In this document: piece by piece, positions 37,387 to 47,081 of the stretch | Layout: each line of letters starts with the position of its first letter | Position numbering within the stretch: position 1 is the first letter of the stretch | Assembly (NCBI RefSeq): GCF_030068545.1 | Contig: NZ_JASJOR010000017.1 | Span: forward strand, 124,001-188,000 | Direction: 5' to 3' | Source of the DNA: Xanthocytophaga flava | GTDB lineage: Bacteria > Bacteroidota > Bacteroidia > Cytophagales > 172606-1 | Length of the DNA: 64,000 bases | Made by a program: the position numbers and the translations under genes | Notes under the pieces: model-generated | Told to the model about the DNA's origin: nothing | Database searches by the model: none | The model's input: the letters and a program-made list of their open reading frames with translations, nothing else

Positions 37387-37710
37387 ATGCGTAGAGACAT
37401 TTTTCAAGCCGTTGCAGACCCAACAAGGAGAGCCATTATAGCCTTAATTGCATTACAGGCGATGACACCCAATGCCATTGCCGACAACTTCAACACGACA
37501 CGACAAGCTGTGTCAAAACATTTACGCATTTTAACAGAATGCGAACTTGTCAAACAAGAACAAAAAGGAAGAGAAATCTACTACTCACTTGAAATTGACA
37601 AATTAAAAGAAGTAGACAAGTGGATGGAGCAATTCCGAAAAATCTGGGAGACTCGATATAATCAACTGGATGATGTATTAGTAAAACTAAAAAACAATAA
37701 AAATGAATAA
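37387..37710 (+). CDS. ArsR-family transcriptional regulator
   Basis: The 107-aa protein is a winged helix of the ArsR type, starting RRDIFQAVADPTRRAIIAL with the recognition helix TTRQAVSKHLRIL and the wing QKGREIYYSL. No metal-binding cysteines are present. Members of this type are found beside SRPBCC genes, as here. I chose the ATG at 37387; the frame also opens with TTG at 37339. The next gene overlaps by 8 bases. Confidence 0.92.
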   Translation: MRRDIFQAVADPTRRAIIALIALQAMTPNAIADNFNTTRQAVSKHLRILTECELVKQEQKGREIYYSLEIDKLKEVDKWMEQFRKIWETRYNQLDDVLVKLKNNKNE

Positions 37711-38206
37711 TTTACTATTTGACTTTACGGTTGACAAATCAACCAAATCTGTATTCGTAACAAGAGAGTTTGATGCCGAGCTTTCACTTGTTTGGGACGC
37801 ATTTACGAAAAAAGAAATCCTTGACCAATGGTGGGCACCCAAACCGTGGGTTTCCAAAACCAAATCAATGGAATTCAAAGTTGGTGGACGAAGGTTTTAT
37901 GCAATGGTTAGCCCGGAAGGACAAGAAAGCTGGCAAATACAAGACTATACGTCCATTAGCCCTAAAACTAACTTCAAATATGTAAGTGTATTTGCAGACA
38001 AAGACGAAAATCCTCATTTGCCAGGTTCGAATTGGGATTTGAATTTCAGTGAGCAAAATGGAATAACTAAAGTTAGCATTACTATTTACAACGAATCTCT
38101 TGAAAGAATGGAACAGATGATTGAAATGGGTTTCCAGGGAGGTTTCACTATGACACTAAACGAATTGGCAGTGTTGCTGACGACTTTATCAGTAGAGAAG
38201 AAATAA
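37703..38206 (+). CDS. SRPBCC (AHSA1-like) domain protein
   Basis: The 167-aa protein has the AHSA1-type SRPBCC start TREFDAELSLVWDAFTKKEILDQWWAP and a C-terminal helix. This fold binds hydrophobic ligands. Its start overlaps the ArsR gene by 8 bases, so translation is coupled. Together they make a common two-gene module, probably a ligand-response pair. Confidence 0.9.
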   Translation: MNNLLFDFTVDKSTKSVFVTREFDAELSLVWDAFTKKEILDQWWAPKPWVSKTKSMEFKVGGRRFYAMVSPEGQESWQIQDYTSISPKTNFKYVSVFADKDENPHLPGSNWDLNFSEQNGITKVSITIYNESLERMEQMIEMGFQGGFTMTLNELAVLLTTLSVEKK

Positions 38207-38682
38207 AAAATTGCCCATACCAAGGTATTGCCCAAAGTGGGGGACTGAACCACTTCGATTGGAGATTTCGCACAAGGTTCAACTTTTGTTGTTCAATTGA
38301 GCTTTTGTGGTAAAAATCCCGCCTTTGGCAATACCTGGACCGCCCGAACAACAAATCCTTCCACCGACTCTGCTAAAGTCCATTGCCTCACCACAATGAG
38401 ATCCGTGTCGGTTAGCTTTGGTACGTTAAGCAACTGACAAAGACGAAGAAAAGAGCATTACACTAATTTGCCTTGGTTCCTGAATAGCTCCTCCCTCTGG
38501 AAACCCTTCTTTGTAACCCTTTTAGTGGGCAGTTATCATTGCACCCGATCCAGTCTCTTTGCAATACTTAAAAAATTTCAAAATAAAAGAATCCTCTCAG
38601 GCAACCGTTCATTGACAGATTCTGTCTTCTCTCACAGAAAGTATTTGTGCGTGTCTGGAATTTACTAAAATTGTCAAGTATA
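38207..38682. other. Intergenic region with a long inverted repeat
   Basis: AGGTATTGCC (38223-38232) is the perfect inverse of GGCAATACCT (38327-38336), with 94 bases between. This looks unlike the surrounding terminators and may mark the boundary of a transferred ArsR/SRPBCC cassette. No gene is seen in the rest. Confidence 0.45.
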
Positions 38683-39357
38683 ATGAAAAGCTCTTTGCGC
38701 CATCTGGGAGCCCTGACGGGAAGTCTTGTACTCTTGTTTTTATTGGGAGGGTGTACAACTCCGGAAGATATAATCCCCGGATCATCTAATAACTTCGAGT
38801 TATATGAGGATGATGTTTATGCCTTTGGTGGAGGTGGAATTATACGGATGGACCCACTCGGAAATGATAGCCTGAAAACGGCGGTTACGGTCACCTTTGG
38901 TCAGCCTCGTCATGGAACACTGAGTATAGAACCTGATGGCGATACCTATTATAAACCAGAAAATGGATTCTTTGGAACAGATAGCCTGACATATGAGGCA
39001 TGTAGTGAAAGTACCTGTAAAACACAAAAAATACGGCTTCATATAGAAGTTCCTCTGGACCCAAATAACTGTACGAATGTTGTGGTGGCGGACTCTCTGC
39101 AAACAACCCGAAATACACCCAAAGGCATCCGGATATTTGAAAATGATATCATCTGTCCAATGGCTGGCAGGTCTGTCTATGCACCGCAGCTAGGCACATT
39201 TCGTACTATTGAGTATGCAGGTAGTTATAAAAACACCATTTATGTATACCAGCCACCGAAAGATTTTACTGGTGAAGATTCGTTTCGCTATCGGGTTTAT
39301 CCGGACCAGAATTACAATACCTATCTGGAGGTGATTGTAAAGGTGAAAGTTAACTAA
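38683..39357 (+). CDS. Lipoprotein with two cadherin-like/Ig-like domains
   Basis: The 224-aa protein has a lipobox (LLGGC near residue 24). Two related domains follow. The first contains NDSLKTAVTVTFGQPRHGTLSIEPDGDTYYKPENGFFGTDSLTYEAC in segments typical of tandem Ig-like (Big_9/cadherin-like) repeats, and the second ends with YQPPKDFTGEDSFRYRVYP. It would be exposed on the cell surface. I start at the ATG at 38683, which gives a proper signal. It is 59 bases before the ECF sigma gene and may be cotranscribed. Confidence 0.85.
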   Translation: MKSSLRHLGALTGSLVLLFLLGGCTTPEDIIPGSSNNFELYEDDVYAFGGGGIIRMDPLGNDSLKTAVTVTFGQPRHGTLSIEPDGDTYYKPENGFFGTDSLTYEACSESTCKTQKIRLHIEVPLDPNNCTNVVVADSLQTTRNTPKGIRIFENDIICPMAGRSVYAPQLGTFRTIEYAGSYKNTIYVYQPPKDFTGEDSFRYRVYPDQNYNTYLEVIVKVKVN

Positions 39358-39416
39358 TACCAGCGGAATCGAACCAACTATAATAGCAACATCACTCCTT
39401 TTTAACTTTAAACTAC

Positions 39417-39959
39417 GTGCATTCAGAACAGGAAATCATTGCGGGATGTCAGCAGCAAAAACCAGCTTTTCAGGAAAAGCTGTATCAGCTCTATTCCCGA
39501 AAGATGATGGCTGTCTGTATGCGGTATACACGGTCCAGATTTGAGGCAGAAGATATATTCCACGAAGCCTTTGTCAGGGTGTTTGCCAATATTCACACAT
39601 ACAATGGAGGTTCTTTTGAAGGATGGTTACGACGTATTTTTGTAAATACTGCGATTAACCATTACCACAAAAACCGTAAATACCAGGATCATCTTGACTA
39701 TAGTCTGGTAGAAGAAAGCTCTCCGGCAGAGGATGATATAGTAAGCCAGATCAGCAGTCAGGAATTGCTGGCACTCATCAATCAGTTACCAGAAGGGTAT
39801 CGACTGGTATTTAATTTATATGTAGTAGAAGGGTTTACCCATCGTGAAATTGCCGATATGCTCCAGATTGCCGAAGGAACTTCCAAGTCCCAGCTGGCAA
39901 AAGCGAAAAATTATCTAAAGGATCTTTTGCATAAATATTCAATCTCTGAGAAATGCTGA
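39417..39959 (+). CDS. ECF-type RNA polymerase sigma factor
   Basis: The 180-aa protein has region 2 (YSRKMMAVCMRYTRSRFEAEDIFHEAFVRVF) and region 4 (LINQLPEGYRLVFNLYVVEGFTHREIADML). It starts with GTG at 39417. Its last 7 bases overlap the next gene, a membrane protein with the layout of an anti-sigma factor. Confidence 0.92.
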   Translation: MHSEQEIIAGCQQQKPAFQEKLYQLYSRKMMAVCMRYTRSRFEAEDIFHEAFVRVFANIHTYNGGSFEGWLRRIFVNTAINHYHKNRKYQDHLDYSLVEESSPAEDDIVSQISSQELLALINQLPEGYRLVFNLYVVEGFTHREIADMLQIAEGTSKSQLAKAKNYLKDLLHKYSISEKC

Positions 39960-41521
39960 ACGAAAAAGAACTGGAAGAAATCCGTCGCAAAATGATGGAA
40001 CTCGAAGAGGAGCCCCCTGTGCAAGGTTGGGCATCTATTCAGGCAGAGATACAACCTAAGCGTCGCTGGCGTCTGTTTGGCTGGCTGGCAGTACTGCTGT
40101 TGGTCACAGGATCAGTTGCTTTGCTGATAAAGTATAGAGATCATATCTCACTACACAAACCTGCTCCTGAAATGGCAGGAAATAATCGTCCGGTAACAGA
40201 GTCAACTCATAAAAACAATAAAACTCAAAATACAGAATCAGCAGATACACCATCTTTACATATATTATCCACTCAACAAGAAAAGGTAGCATCAGCAAAC
40301 AGAAAACCTATACGATCTGTTAATAAAACAACTGTAACTATTTCCAAATCTAAAAACAAGACTAAACCATCTGAGACATCCGGAGAAGGAAGTACTCTGG
40401 GTACTGATCGCCATAAAACACAAAAAACAGTTACCAGAACTCAGTTTTCAGAACTACCTGTTGATTCTCCATCAGATGATTTGACAATAGTAGCCAATAC
40501 ATCCAAAGAGAAATTGTATCGTAAACGAGGTAGTTCAGTCCGAAGACCGGATGCAAAGGTTTTGAATGAACCAGTACGTACAGCCGTCACCCATTCTATA
40601 AAACAGGGTACTCCTATTCAAAAGGATAATGACTTCAGAAAAGGAACAGGTAACGATTCTGTCGAACTGTTTGTGCCTTCTATCCATTCCCTGGCATTCC
40701 GGGATATTACACTTCAACAAACCGGAGCCGTTAGACTACCTGCTATTACACCAAGATTTCAACCTGACAGTATACCACAAGCAGAGTCTCCGATTAAACC
40801 CACTATTCCCTCTGAAAATAGAGCTGGATGGTCTGTCGGTCTGTTTGTCGCACCACGTTATACCTTCCGAACATTTGTACCATCCACCTCAGATGATATT
40901 GTGATCATCCGGATGAATAATGCTAACTCTTCTCTCAAAGATCGTCTGGAGTATGTATGGGGGCTGAATGTTCGCAGAGATATTACAAAAAGATTAGCTC
41001 TGGAAAGTCATCTGATGGTATCTCAACTTAGTGAGAAGCTAGGCTATTCCTACAGAACAGATCACATTGAGGAACTTATTCGTACAGTGACTGCTCCAAA
41101 TCAGGTTACGATAACACCCGTATATGAAACCGGACAAAGACAGGTAGCTAGTAACTATACTTACGGTGGACTTAGAATAGCTGCTACTTATTATTTTAAG
41201 GCGAATGGACGCCACCGGTTTAATCTGACAATGGGAAGTGGTGTCAATTTGTTACTCAAAGGCCAGACTCGTCAATATGTAAATGGCCAATTGGATCAAA
41301 CGACTACATTTCCTTCAAAAGAGAATGTATTAAAGCCGGTAAACTATACTATTCTGGCAGGTATTGGCTACAATTACATGCTAAATCGCAACTATGAATT
41401 AACAATCATGCCTGCATTTAATTATTCGTTGGCTTCTACCTATACTCAACAATCTCCTTTTGGATTGCGTCCCTATTCGGTAGGAGTTCACTTACAACTA
41501 ATGCGAAAGTTGGGTAAATAG
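39953..41521 (+). CDS. Putative anti-sigma factor with C-terminal outer-membrane-barrel-like domain
   Basis: The 522-aa protein begins with a short cytoplasmic helix (about residues 1-40), a membrane helix (WLAVLLLVTGSVALLIKY, about 44-62), a long low-complexity Thr/Ser/Lys linker (about 65-290), then a domain (about 295-522) with alternating strands (YTFRTFVPSTS..., YGGLRIAATYYF, VGVHLQLMRKLG) resembling PorT-type barrels. This sigma-linked layout is common in Bacteroidota. It overlaps the sigma gene by 7 bases. The linker could span the periplasm. Confidence 0.82.
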   Translation: MLNEKELEEIRRKMMELEEEPPVQGWASIQAEIQPKRRWRLFGWLAVLLLVTGSVALLIKYRDHISLHKPAPEMAGNNRPVTESTHKNNKTQNTESADTPSLHILSTQQEKVASANRKPIRSVNKTTVTISKSKNKTKPSETSGEGSTLGTDRHKTQKTVTRTQFSELPVDSPSDDLTIVANTSKEKLYRKRGSSVRRPDAKVLNEPVRTAVTHSIKQGTPIQKDNDFRKGTGNDSVELFVPSIHSLAFRDITLQQTGAVRLPAITPRFQPDSIPQAESPIKPTIPSENRAGWSVGLFVAPRYTFRTFVPSTSDDIVIIRMNNANSSLKDRLEYVWGLNVRRDITKRLALESHLMVSQLSEKLGYSYRTDHIEELIRTVTAPNQVTITPVYETGQRQVASNYTYGGLRIAATYYFKANGRHRFNLTMGSGVNLLLKGQTRQYVNGQLDQTTTFPSKENVLKPVNYTILAGIGYNYMLNRNYELTIMPAFNYSLASTYTQQSPFGLRPYSVGVHLQLMRKLGK

Positions 41522-41542
41522 AGCCTATAAACAGAGTATGTA

Positions 41543-41590
41543 ATTGGTATAAATCTGTATCACCTGAAAGTAATTCAGGTTTATACCAAT
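41543..41590 (+). terminator. Compound terminator hairpin
   Basis: ATTGGTATAA (41543-41552) pairs with TTATACCAAT (41581-41590), and inside it ACCTGAA (41562-41568) pairs with TTCAGGT (41574-41580). Confidence 0.7.
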
Positions 41591-41681
41591 AGATTCTACT
41601 ACTTGCCCGGCGTGAAATTACAGCAAAACCAGAATGCTTCAGTGGTCTTGAAATATATACTTGCCGGATGTGTCTGTTGTA

Positions 41682-42392
41682 TCAATGCTCTAGTTTACCT
41701 GGTGGTAGATATCCCCACCGTTCCAGTTCCTCCAGGTTTTTGATATGCTTACAGACGCCATTTGTAAGTAATACAATCCGATCACTGATTTCGATAATAT
41801 TCCGGTAATCATGATCGGTGATGATAAACCCTATATGAGATGTGTACCTACGAATCAAATCCATAATAGTTTGTCTGTATATTGGCTCCACATAGGAAAA
41901 AGGCTCATCCAGCAAGATAAATTTGACATCCATACTAATCAACAACAGCACCTCAAAGTACCTCCGTTCACCCCCTGATAATTCAGAAACCCGTTTGGCA
42001 TAAAGACTTTTTACCCTTTCATCTGACAGCAAAGTGGTTTTGCCAGAATCGGCGTGAATATATAAATCTATGATTTTTTTCAGTGTCAGGCTTTGAGGCA
42101 AAAAACCGTGTTGTGGTAAATAAGCTATCAGATCACCTTCCTTATACGGATGCGTATATGCCTGTCTGTTGATCCGGATACTTTTATTTTCTGTTTCCAG
42201 GGTTCCAAAGATAATCTTTAACAGTGAAGATTTCCCACAGCCATTTCTCCCCAGAAGACCCACTATATCTCCTGTGCAGCATTGCAGGTAACAATCTGTT
42301 ACAATGTTTCTGGAACCAAAAGAAAGCATAATGCTATCTACCTCCAGTACATTTTTTAGAGAGGTATCATTTGCCAGATCAGAAGAAAGCAT
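41682..42392 (-). CDS. ABC transporter ATP-binding protein
   Basis: The 236-aa protein has Walker A GRNGCGKSS (about residues 48-56), Q loop, the signature ELSGGERRY, Walker B FILLDEPF and the switch histidine in ITDHDYR. It powers export or import together with a membrane subunit. Its start overlaps the preceding membrane-protein gene by 37 bases, so the two are coupled. Confidence 0.92.
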   Translation of the reverse strand: MLSSDLANDTSLKNVLEVDSIMLSFGSRNIVTDCYLQCCTGDIVGLLGRNGCGKSSLLKIIFGTLETENKSIRINRQAYTHPYKEGDLIAYLPQHGFLPQSLTLKKIIDLYIHADSGKTTLLSDERVKSLYAKRVSELSGGERRYFEVLLLISMDVKFILLDEPFSYVEPIYRQTIMDLIRRYTSHIGFIITDHDYRNIIEISDRIVLLTNGVCKHIKNLEELERWGYLPPGKLEH

Positions 42393-42664
42393 AAGCAGAG
42401 TAGTAGATTAATACCGAATGATATACCTATGAGAAGAGACTTTGAAATGCCTTGATTAAAATAAAAATAATATTGATTGGCATACCGGAGATGGAAGAAG
42501 AGGACAGCCAGAACAAAACCAAAAATGCTGAATGACACAATAAAGAAAGGAATACTTTTCAACAGAATGCCTATTAATCCAGAGAAGGGAAGGTTAACAA
42601 ACGTTATTGTTTTGTAGTACTGCCAGACCAAACGAAAGGTCTGTAGGCTTCGTAATGGGCTCAT
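42356..42664 (-). CDS. Small membrane protein, likely partner of the ABC ATPase
   Basis: The 102-aa protein has two clear hydrophobic helices (about residues 35-58 and 75-98). No family is recognised. The overlap of 37 bases with the ATPase gene and the same strand suggest a membrane subunit, though it is much shorter than usual permeases. Confidence 0.65.
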   Translation of the reverse strand: MSPLRSLQTFRLVWQYYKTITFVNLPFSGLIGILLKSIPFFIVSFSIFGFVLAVLFFHLRYANQYYFYFNQGISKSLLIGISFGINLLLCLCFLLIWQMIPL

Positions 42665-42859
42665 TGCATTCTCTTACACTATGGATTTGAACAGATACCA
42701 CACTGAGATCTGTGTTTATGGGAGAATCACAATAAACATACCAGAAATGAAGACTTTACATTTTTAGCTCAAGTATCCATCCATTTTGTTAATCACAAAA
42801 GAAGTGGTAGAAAGGAGTTTGGATATACTATCTTACTAATAGCTTCAAGATAAAGTTTA

Positions 42860-44038
42860 TTACCGAATCACAGTAATTACTTTTTTATCAGCAGCATTAC
42901 TACCAACAAGGATATAATTTCCCATAGGAACCAGGTTGCCGGACTCATCGGTAGCGTCCCATTCGGAAGGCGTAGAGAGGGTTTTGAGAAGCTGTCCGTA
43001 ACGGTTATATATTTTTACTACTCCCTGAGAGGGAATGTAAAAGGCATCAGCTACTCCATCCCCATTGGGAGAAATGACAGGAACACAATCTGTTGGAGTG
43101 CTTACATTGATAGTTGTACTGGCTATTTGCTGACATTGTAGTGCATCTGTTACAATCAGTTCATAACTGCCCGGAATCAGATTATCAAAGCGATTGCCAA
43201 CAGAAGTGATTGTTTCATTGCGACTGGTTTCCCGTAAAGCCAAACGATAGGGCTTTGTTCCACCTGTAATAGTGGATATGTCAATTTCCAGAGTGCCTTT
43301 TTGTTTCTCACAGGTAGCATCTGTAAACGTAGTCACCAATTGTGTCAGATTGATACCAGGAGCAATAGAAACACTTATCTGCTGCTGTGTAAGACACACC
43401 GGAGACAAAAACATAATTGTATAATTACCTGGCTCACTACGAGTCACATCAATTACACCCGTAGATTCATTCAAAGTTAACCCCTCTGATGAAGTATAGG
43501 TCACCTGGCTTACTGAACCTGTAAAAACTGGAGCCTGCAAACCAGCCTCTTTACAAAACGAACTACTGTTATATCGAATTGTACTGGCTGTGCCCTGTAA
43601 GGTACTCAACTCACTAATCCCATCCGGTGCAAACTGATTGGTATGGCTGATAATACCTCCACTGGCATAAGTTACCTGTACATTTTCACTGATGCAGTTT
43701 GTACTTTTTTTCCAGACTCTGAATGTAAATACCTCTCCTGTCTTAAATCCCTTGTTTGTGCCATCATCCCCATACGCCGTTAGCGCAGCTGGTTGTTTTT
43801 GCCACTCGATATAGCCACCACAGGTTTTTACACCCAAAGAATCGTAAAACACACCAATGGCATCTCCTGCTTCCAGTGTTACTCCGTTAACAGTAAGCGG
43901 AATGGTGTTTTTGATAAATATCGTATGATTGACACCCGTAGGACGTACTTTCCAGGGTATATTCTGCGCGGTGAGCATACAGCTCCAGCACCAGAATAAA
44001 AGTACCCAGATATGTCTGTTTGTCATCTTGTTATACAT
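42860..44038 (-). CDS. T9SS cargo protein with gliding/CHU_C C-terminal domain
   Basis: The 392-aa protein has a signal peptide (to about residue 24), a domain (about 28-155) with DAIGVFYDSLGVKTCGGYIEW and VFTFRVWKKS, an SprB-like repeat (TDATCEKQKGTLEIDISTITGGTKPY, about 240-315), and a C-terminal CHU_C domain (SPNGDGVADAFYI ... YNRYGQLLKTL). The last domain is a type B T9SS sorting signal, so the protein should be exported through T9SS and stay on the cell surface. Its first domain resembles two domains in the next protein (44094-47000). Confidence 0.88.
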   Translation of the reverse strand: MYNKMTNRHIWVLLFWCWSCMLTAQNIPWKVRPTGVNHTIFIKNTIPLTVNGVTLEAGDAIGVFYDSLGVKTCGGYIEWQKQPAALTAYGDDGTNKGFKTGEVFTFRVWKKSTNCISENVQVTYASGGIISHTNQFAPDGISELSTLQGTASTIRYNSSSFCKEAGLQAPVFTGSVSQVTYTSSEGLTLNESTGVIDVTRSEPGNYTIMFLSPVCLTQQQISVSIAPGINLTQLVTTFTDATCEKQKGTLEIDISTITGGTKPYRLALRETSRNETITSVGNRFDNLIPGSYELIVTDALQCQQIASTTINVSTPTDCVPVISPNGDGVADAFYIPSQGVVKIYNRYGQLLKTLSTPSEWDATDESGNLVPMGNYILVGSNAADKKVITVIR

Positions 44039-44054
44039 ATAACTTTGGAAAGTC

Positions 44055-44077
44055 GGCGCAGCCTGAAAGACTGCGCC
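44055..44077 (-). terminator. Short GC-rich hairpin between the two T9SS cargo genes
   Basis: GGCGCAG (44055-44061) pairs with CTGCGCC (44071-44077). It lies just after the LRR gene and may end or reduce transcription into the CHU_C gene. Confidence 0.5.
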
Positions 44078-44093
44078 TGTTTCTTCAATTTAC

Positions 44094-47000
44094 TTATTTT
44101 ACAATGATCAATTTACTTCTCAACTGCTGACTACCTGTCTGAATCACACATAGATACTGTCCCGGAGCCAGATGGCCTACTGATAGGGTAGTTCCTTGTA
44201 GTGAATCTTTCTGTACTTCCAGCACTTTTGTACCCATTAGTGTATAGATACGAATAGTAGCCGAGCCAGTTTGTTCAGTCAATGTCTGTATCTGAACGCT
44301 TTCTCTGGTTGGATTGGGATACAGCGTAAGCAACTGTGAGTTTACCTTGTCTCCTGTATGCAATGTAACCTGGCTGGCAACCTGTATTGAGTTAGAGGCA
44401 TAAGTTCCATTCCCTTTTTTATACGTTGTGGACACTTCTACTTCCTGCTGACGATCCTGTTTCCATACTTTCAGATTAAATGGGGTATTGGCCTGCATTT
44501 TTTCATTTTCCCAGATAGTTACAATCAGGTTTTCGCCTGTATACTGTCCGGCTCCTGCCAGTGTTCCTTCTGTTGTATAGACAGCTACCTCATCCCCTGC
44601 TACCAGCACCTTACCAAGAATTTCATTTGGCAATACAAGCAACGCATTGTTAGCTGTTGTAGTTACAGGCAAATCATAGTGAGTGGTACTTTTCTCTCTG
44701 GCTGCACTTTCTCCTGTTCTCATGCCTGCCAGTGAAGGATAGCGAAAGTCAGGAATGGCTTTGTTCATCGAAACCTTATAGGCCAAACCAGGTTTCAGTG
44801 TACCTATCTGATCAATAGGAGGATTTATAATATGAGAAGGCAGGTAGTTATAGGCGACTACATTCGCTGACCCTGCCGGATATTCGTTGCTCTGCACAAA
44901 GGTAACGCTGTTCTCAATTGAACCCAATGCAGCTGTAAGTGAAACCGGATTACTTCCGAAATAAGGTAGAAAATACGGATAGGTAGTATAAGGGATGCTT
45001 ATAGGTGTTTGCGGATCAATCTTTTTACCACAAACCGTTAGCACCTCTTCCTGTACTACCAGTACTTTGTATCCTTCCAGGATATTCCAGCTGCCAGTAT
45101 TGATGCCGTTCTGTGGAGCATACAATATCTTGCCTGCGGCATCTTTTACCAGAATATTCTGAATAGAACCGAAAATAGTTTTCATCGTTGTATCTGCGGG
45201 ATGAACATTCAGTGAAATCAGGTTCCAGCCCTTGTGTAAAGCTATGACCTGCTGAACACATGGAGCCACTGTGTGTAAGGCAGAAATACTGCTAAGGCCA
45301 TTGGTTGCATAGCTACCTGCATGCGTATAAGGACTTGTTGTAGTGTAGGTTGCCACTACCTCTATTTCTTTCTGGTCTGAAGCACGCCATACTTTTAGAA
45401 CAAACGATTCACCTGTTGTAAACCCGTTTTTAGGAGTAGCAGTTGTAACCCAAGCATTCAGTACCTGATTGTCTCCTGTCCATTTCACCATTCCTCCATT
45501 GACCTTGTTCCCAGCATTGTCAGTAAAAAACACACCAATATAATCTCCAACACTCAGCGGACTGCCTTCAATAGAAGAAGTCAGTGTGGCAGGCAGCACA
45601 ATCAGGTGATTTTCCCCTCCGCCAATTACAGGTGTCCAGGGACCGTTTGATTCTATCTCAATCGTAACAGGATTACTGGTTAGTGTATCGTTAGGATAAG
45701 CAGGGTTGGTTACTTTGGCAGTGTATACTCCGGCATTTGCCAATGTCAGAGACGAAAATACCAGCTTGTTGGTTTGTGTGGTTGCTACCAGTACTGCATT
45801 TTTATACCAGCGGTAGGTACTTGTTGTAACGGTATTATCTACATCCAGGTCAATAGTATATGCATCGCCTTGTTTCAACTTGATCGTTTTTGCAGACCCG
45901 ATTTCACCCTGGTTATAACTATAAAAACGATTGTTTCCATTTCCATTTCCTTTTTTCAGCAGTTTCTCACGGGTAGGTACCAGTGTCAGTAAGTCATCAA
46001 AAGTTAGCTGGTTGCCCTGGACAAAAAGTTGTTCCATATTCAGATGAGAGATATCTGGCAGCGAGGTAAATTTATTATGGGCCAAACGCAGATACTGCAT
46101 GTCGGGATAGTTAGTCAGATCTGGCAATGAATCCAGTTGATTGCTTCCACAGGAGATAAAGCCAAGTTTGGTATTGGCTGAAATATCCGGAAACTCAGTG
46201 AATTGATTTTGTGAAAAGTCAATTCCCCATAATACAAGATTGTGCGATAAATCAGGTAATGAAGTTAGCTGATTGCCATGACATTGTAGCACGTCCAGTT
46301 GAGTAAGAGCAGCAAGAGAAGGCAATTGTGTCAGTTGATTGTAGGATACATCCAATGTAACAAGATTTTTAAAATCGGATAGATCAGGCAGAACGGTTAA
46401 TTGATTACTGTCGCATTGAATCAATGCCAGACGTGATTTGACAGGCAACGAGAATGCAGGAAAAGAGGTAAACTTGTTTTTTCCAAATCTTAGAAAAACC
46501 AACTTGGGAAGTGACGATAAGTCTGGCAATGAACTGATCTGATTGGCAGAGCAATTCACTTCGATCAAGGCTGTATTCTGGGAAAGAGCAGGAAATACAG
46601 TAAATTGATTCCGGGAAAAGTCAAGGCTTTTTAAATTAGTGAGTGGAGAAAGATCCGGTAAAGAAGTAAGCTGATTTCCACCACAGCCCAGAAAATTCAG
46701 CCCTGTGAAGTATTGAATGCCTGCTAGATTTGAAATCTGGCGATTGTAGCAGAAAATTGTATCGATAGTAGCAGCTTCGGCGACAATCAATTCACCACTG
46801 GAAGTTAGGGTATGGGGAAATTTGTCACGCAGGTATTGACGGAAGTTCGCATCCGGAATGGGTACAGTTTGGGCAAACACCGTTTGAGCACTGGCCAAAA
46901 ACAGAATCATTACACACAAAGCAGCAAAGATCTGTCTGTTTAGCGACCGGATCGTATCACTCTTGGTAGAGTAAAAATCTCTCATGTAGTTAGTTTTCAT
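44094..47000 (-). CDS. Large T9SS cargo protein with leucine-rich repeats and type A sorting domain
   Basis: The 968-aa protein has an N-terminal signal, irregular LRRs of about 20-23 residues (about residues 75-345, for example LPDLSPLTNLKSLDFSRNQF), an Ig-like domain (about 370-455), and two domains resembling the first domain of the adjacent CHU_C protein (about 458-600 and 760-885; GDYIGVFF and GDEVAVYT with KVWRASDQKEIEV and KVWKQDRQQEVEV). The C terminus (LYPNPTRESVQIQT to KLIIVK) is a T9SS type A sorting domain. It should be cell-surface or secreted and probably binds protein or glycan. A promoter motif shared with the ECF sigma gene lies upstream. Confidence 0.9.
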   Translation of the reverse strand: MKTNYMRDFYSTKSDTIRSLNRQIFAALCVMILFLASAQTVFAQTVPIPDANFRQYLRDKFPHTLTSSGELIVAEAATIDTIFCYNRQISNLAGIQYFTGLNFLGCGGNQLTSLPDLSPLTNLKSLDFSRNQFTVFPALSQNTALIEVNCSANQISSLPDLSSLPKLVFLRFGKNKFTSFPAFSLPVKSRLALIQCDSNQLTVLPDLSDFKNLVTLDVSYNQLTQLPSLAALTQLDVLQCHGNQLTSLPDLSHNLVLWGIDFSQNQFTEFPDISANTKLGFISCGSNQLDSLPDLTNYPDMQYLRLAHNKFTSLPDISHLNMEQLFVQGNQLTFDDLLTLVPTREKLLKKGNGNGNNRFYSYNQGEIGSAKTIKLKQGDAYTIDLDVDNTVTTSTYRWYKNAVLVATTQTNKLVFSSLTLANAGVYTAKVTNPAYPNDTLTSNPVTIEIESNGPWTPVIGGGENHLIVLPATLTSSIEGSPLSVGDYIGVFFTDNAGNKVNGGMVKWTGDNQVLNAWVTTATPKNGFTTGESFVLKVWRASDQKEIEVVATYTTTSPYTHAGSYATNGLSSISALHTVAPCVQQVIALHKGWNLISLNVHPADTTMKTIFGSIQNILVKDAAGKILYAPQNGINTGSWNILEGYKVLVVQEEVLTVCGKKIDPQTPISIPYTTYPYFLPYFGSNPVSLTAALGSIENSVTFVQSNEYPAGSANVVAYNYLPSHIINPPIDQIGTLKPGLAYKVSMNKAIPDFRYPSLAGMRTGESAAREKSTTHYDLPVTTTANNALLVLPNEILGKVLVAGDEVAVYTTEGTLAGAGQYTGENLIVTIWENEKMQANTPFNLKVWKQDRQQEVEVSTTYKKGNGTYASNSIQVASQVTLHTGDKVNSQLLTLYPNPTRESVQIQTLTEQTGSATIRIYTLMGTKVLEVQKDSLQGTTLSVGHLAPGQYLCVIQTGSQQLRSKLIIVK

Positions 47001-47038
47001 TGAATGACTGATAAAAGTTTGAGTAGTAGTGTATGCTA

Positions 47039-47070
47039 GTACTACATCCTTTCTCTTTTGAAAGTAACCC
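47039..47070 (-). promoter_or_regulatory. Putative ECF promoter of the LRR cargo gene
   Basis: Read on the minus strand, GGGTTACTTT starts at 47070, and GTAGTAC lies at 47045-47039, leaving 18 bases between GGGTTAC and GTAGTAC. It is 39 bases before the start codon. The same motif pair precedes the sigma gene and the PorP/SprF-like gene. Confidence 0.65.
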
Positions 47071-47081
47071 CTGTATTTTAT

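Noticed and set aside
38401..38460. Possible integron attC site (GTTAAGC near 38435)
   Set aside because: No matching inverse core (RYYYAAC) at a suitable distance and no integrase in the window.
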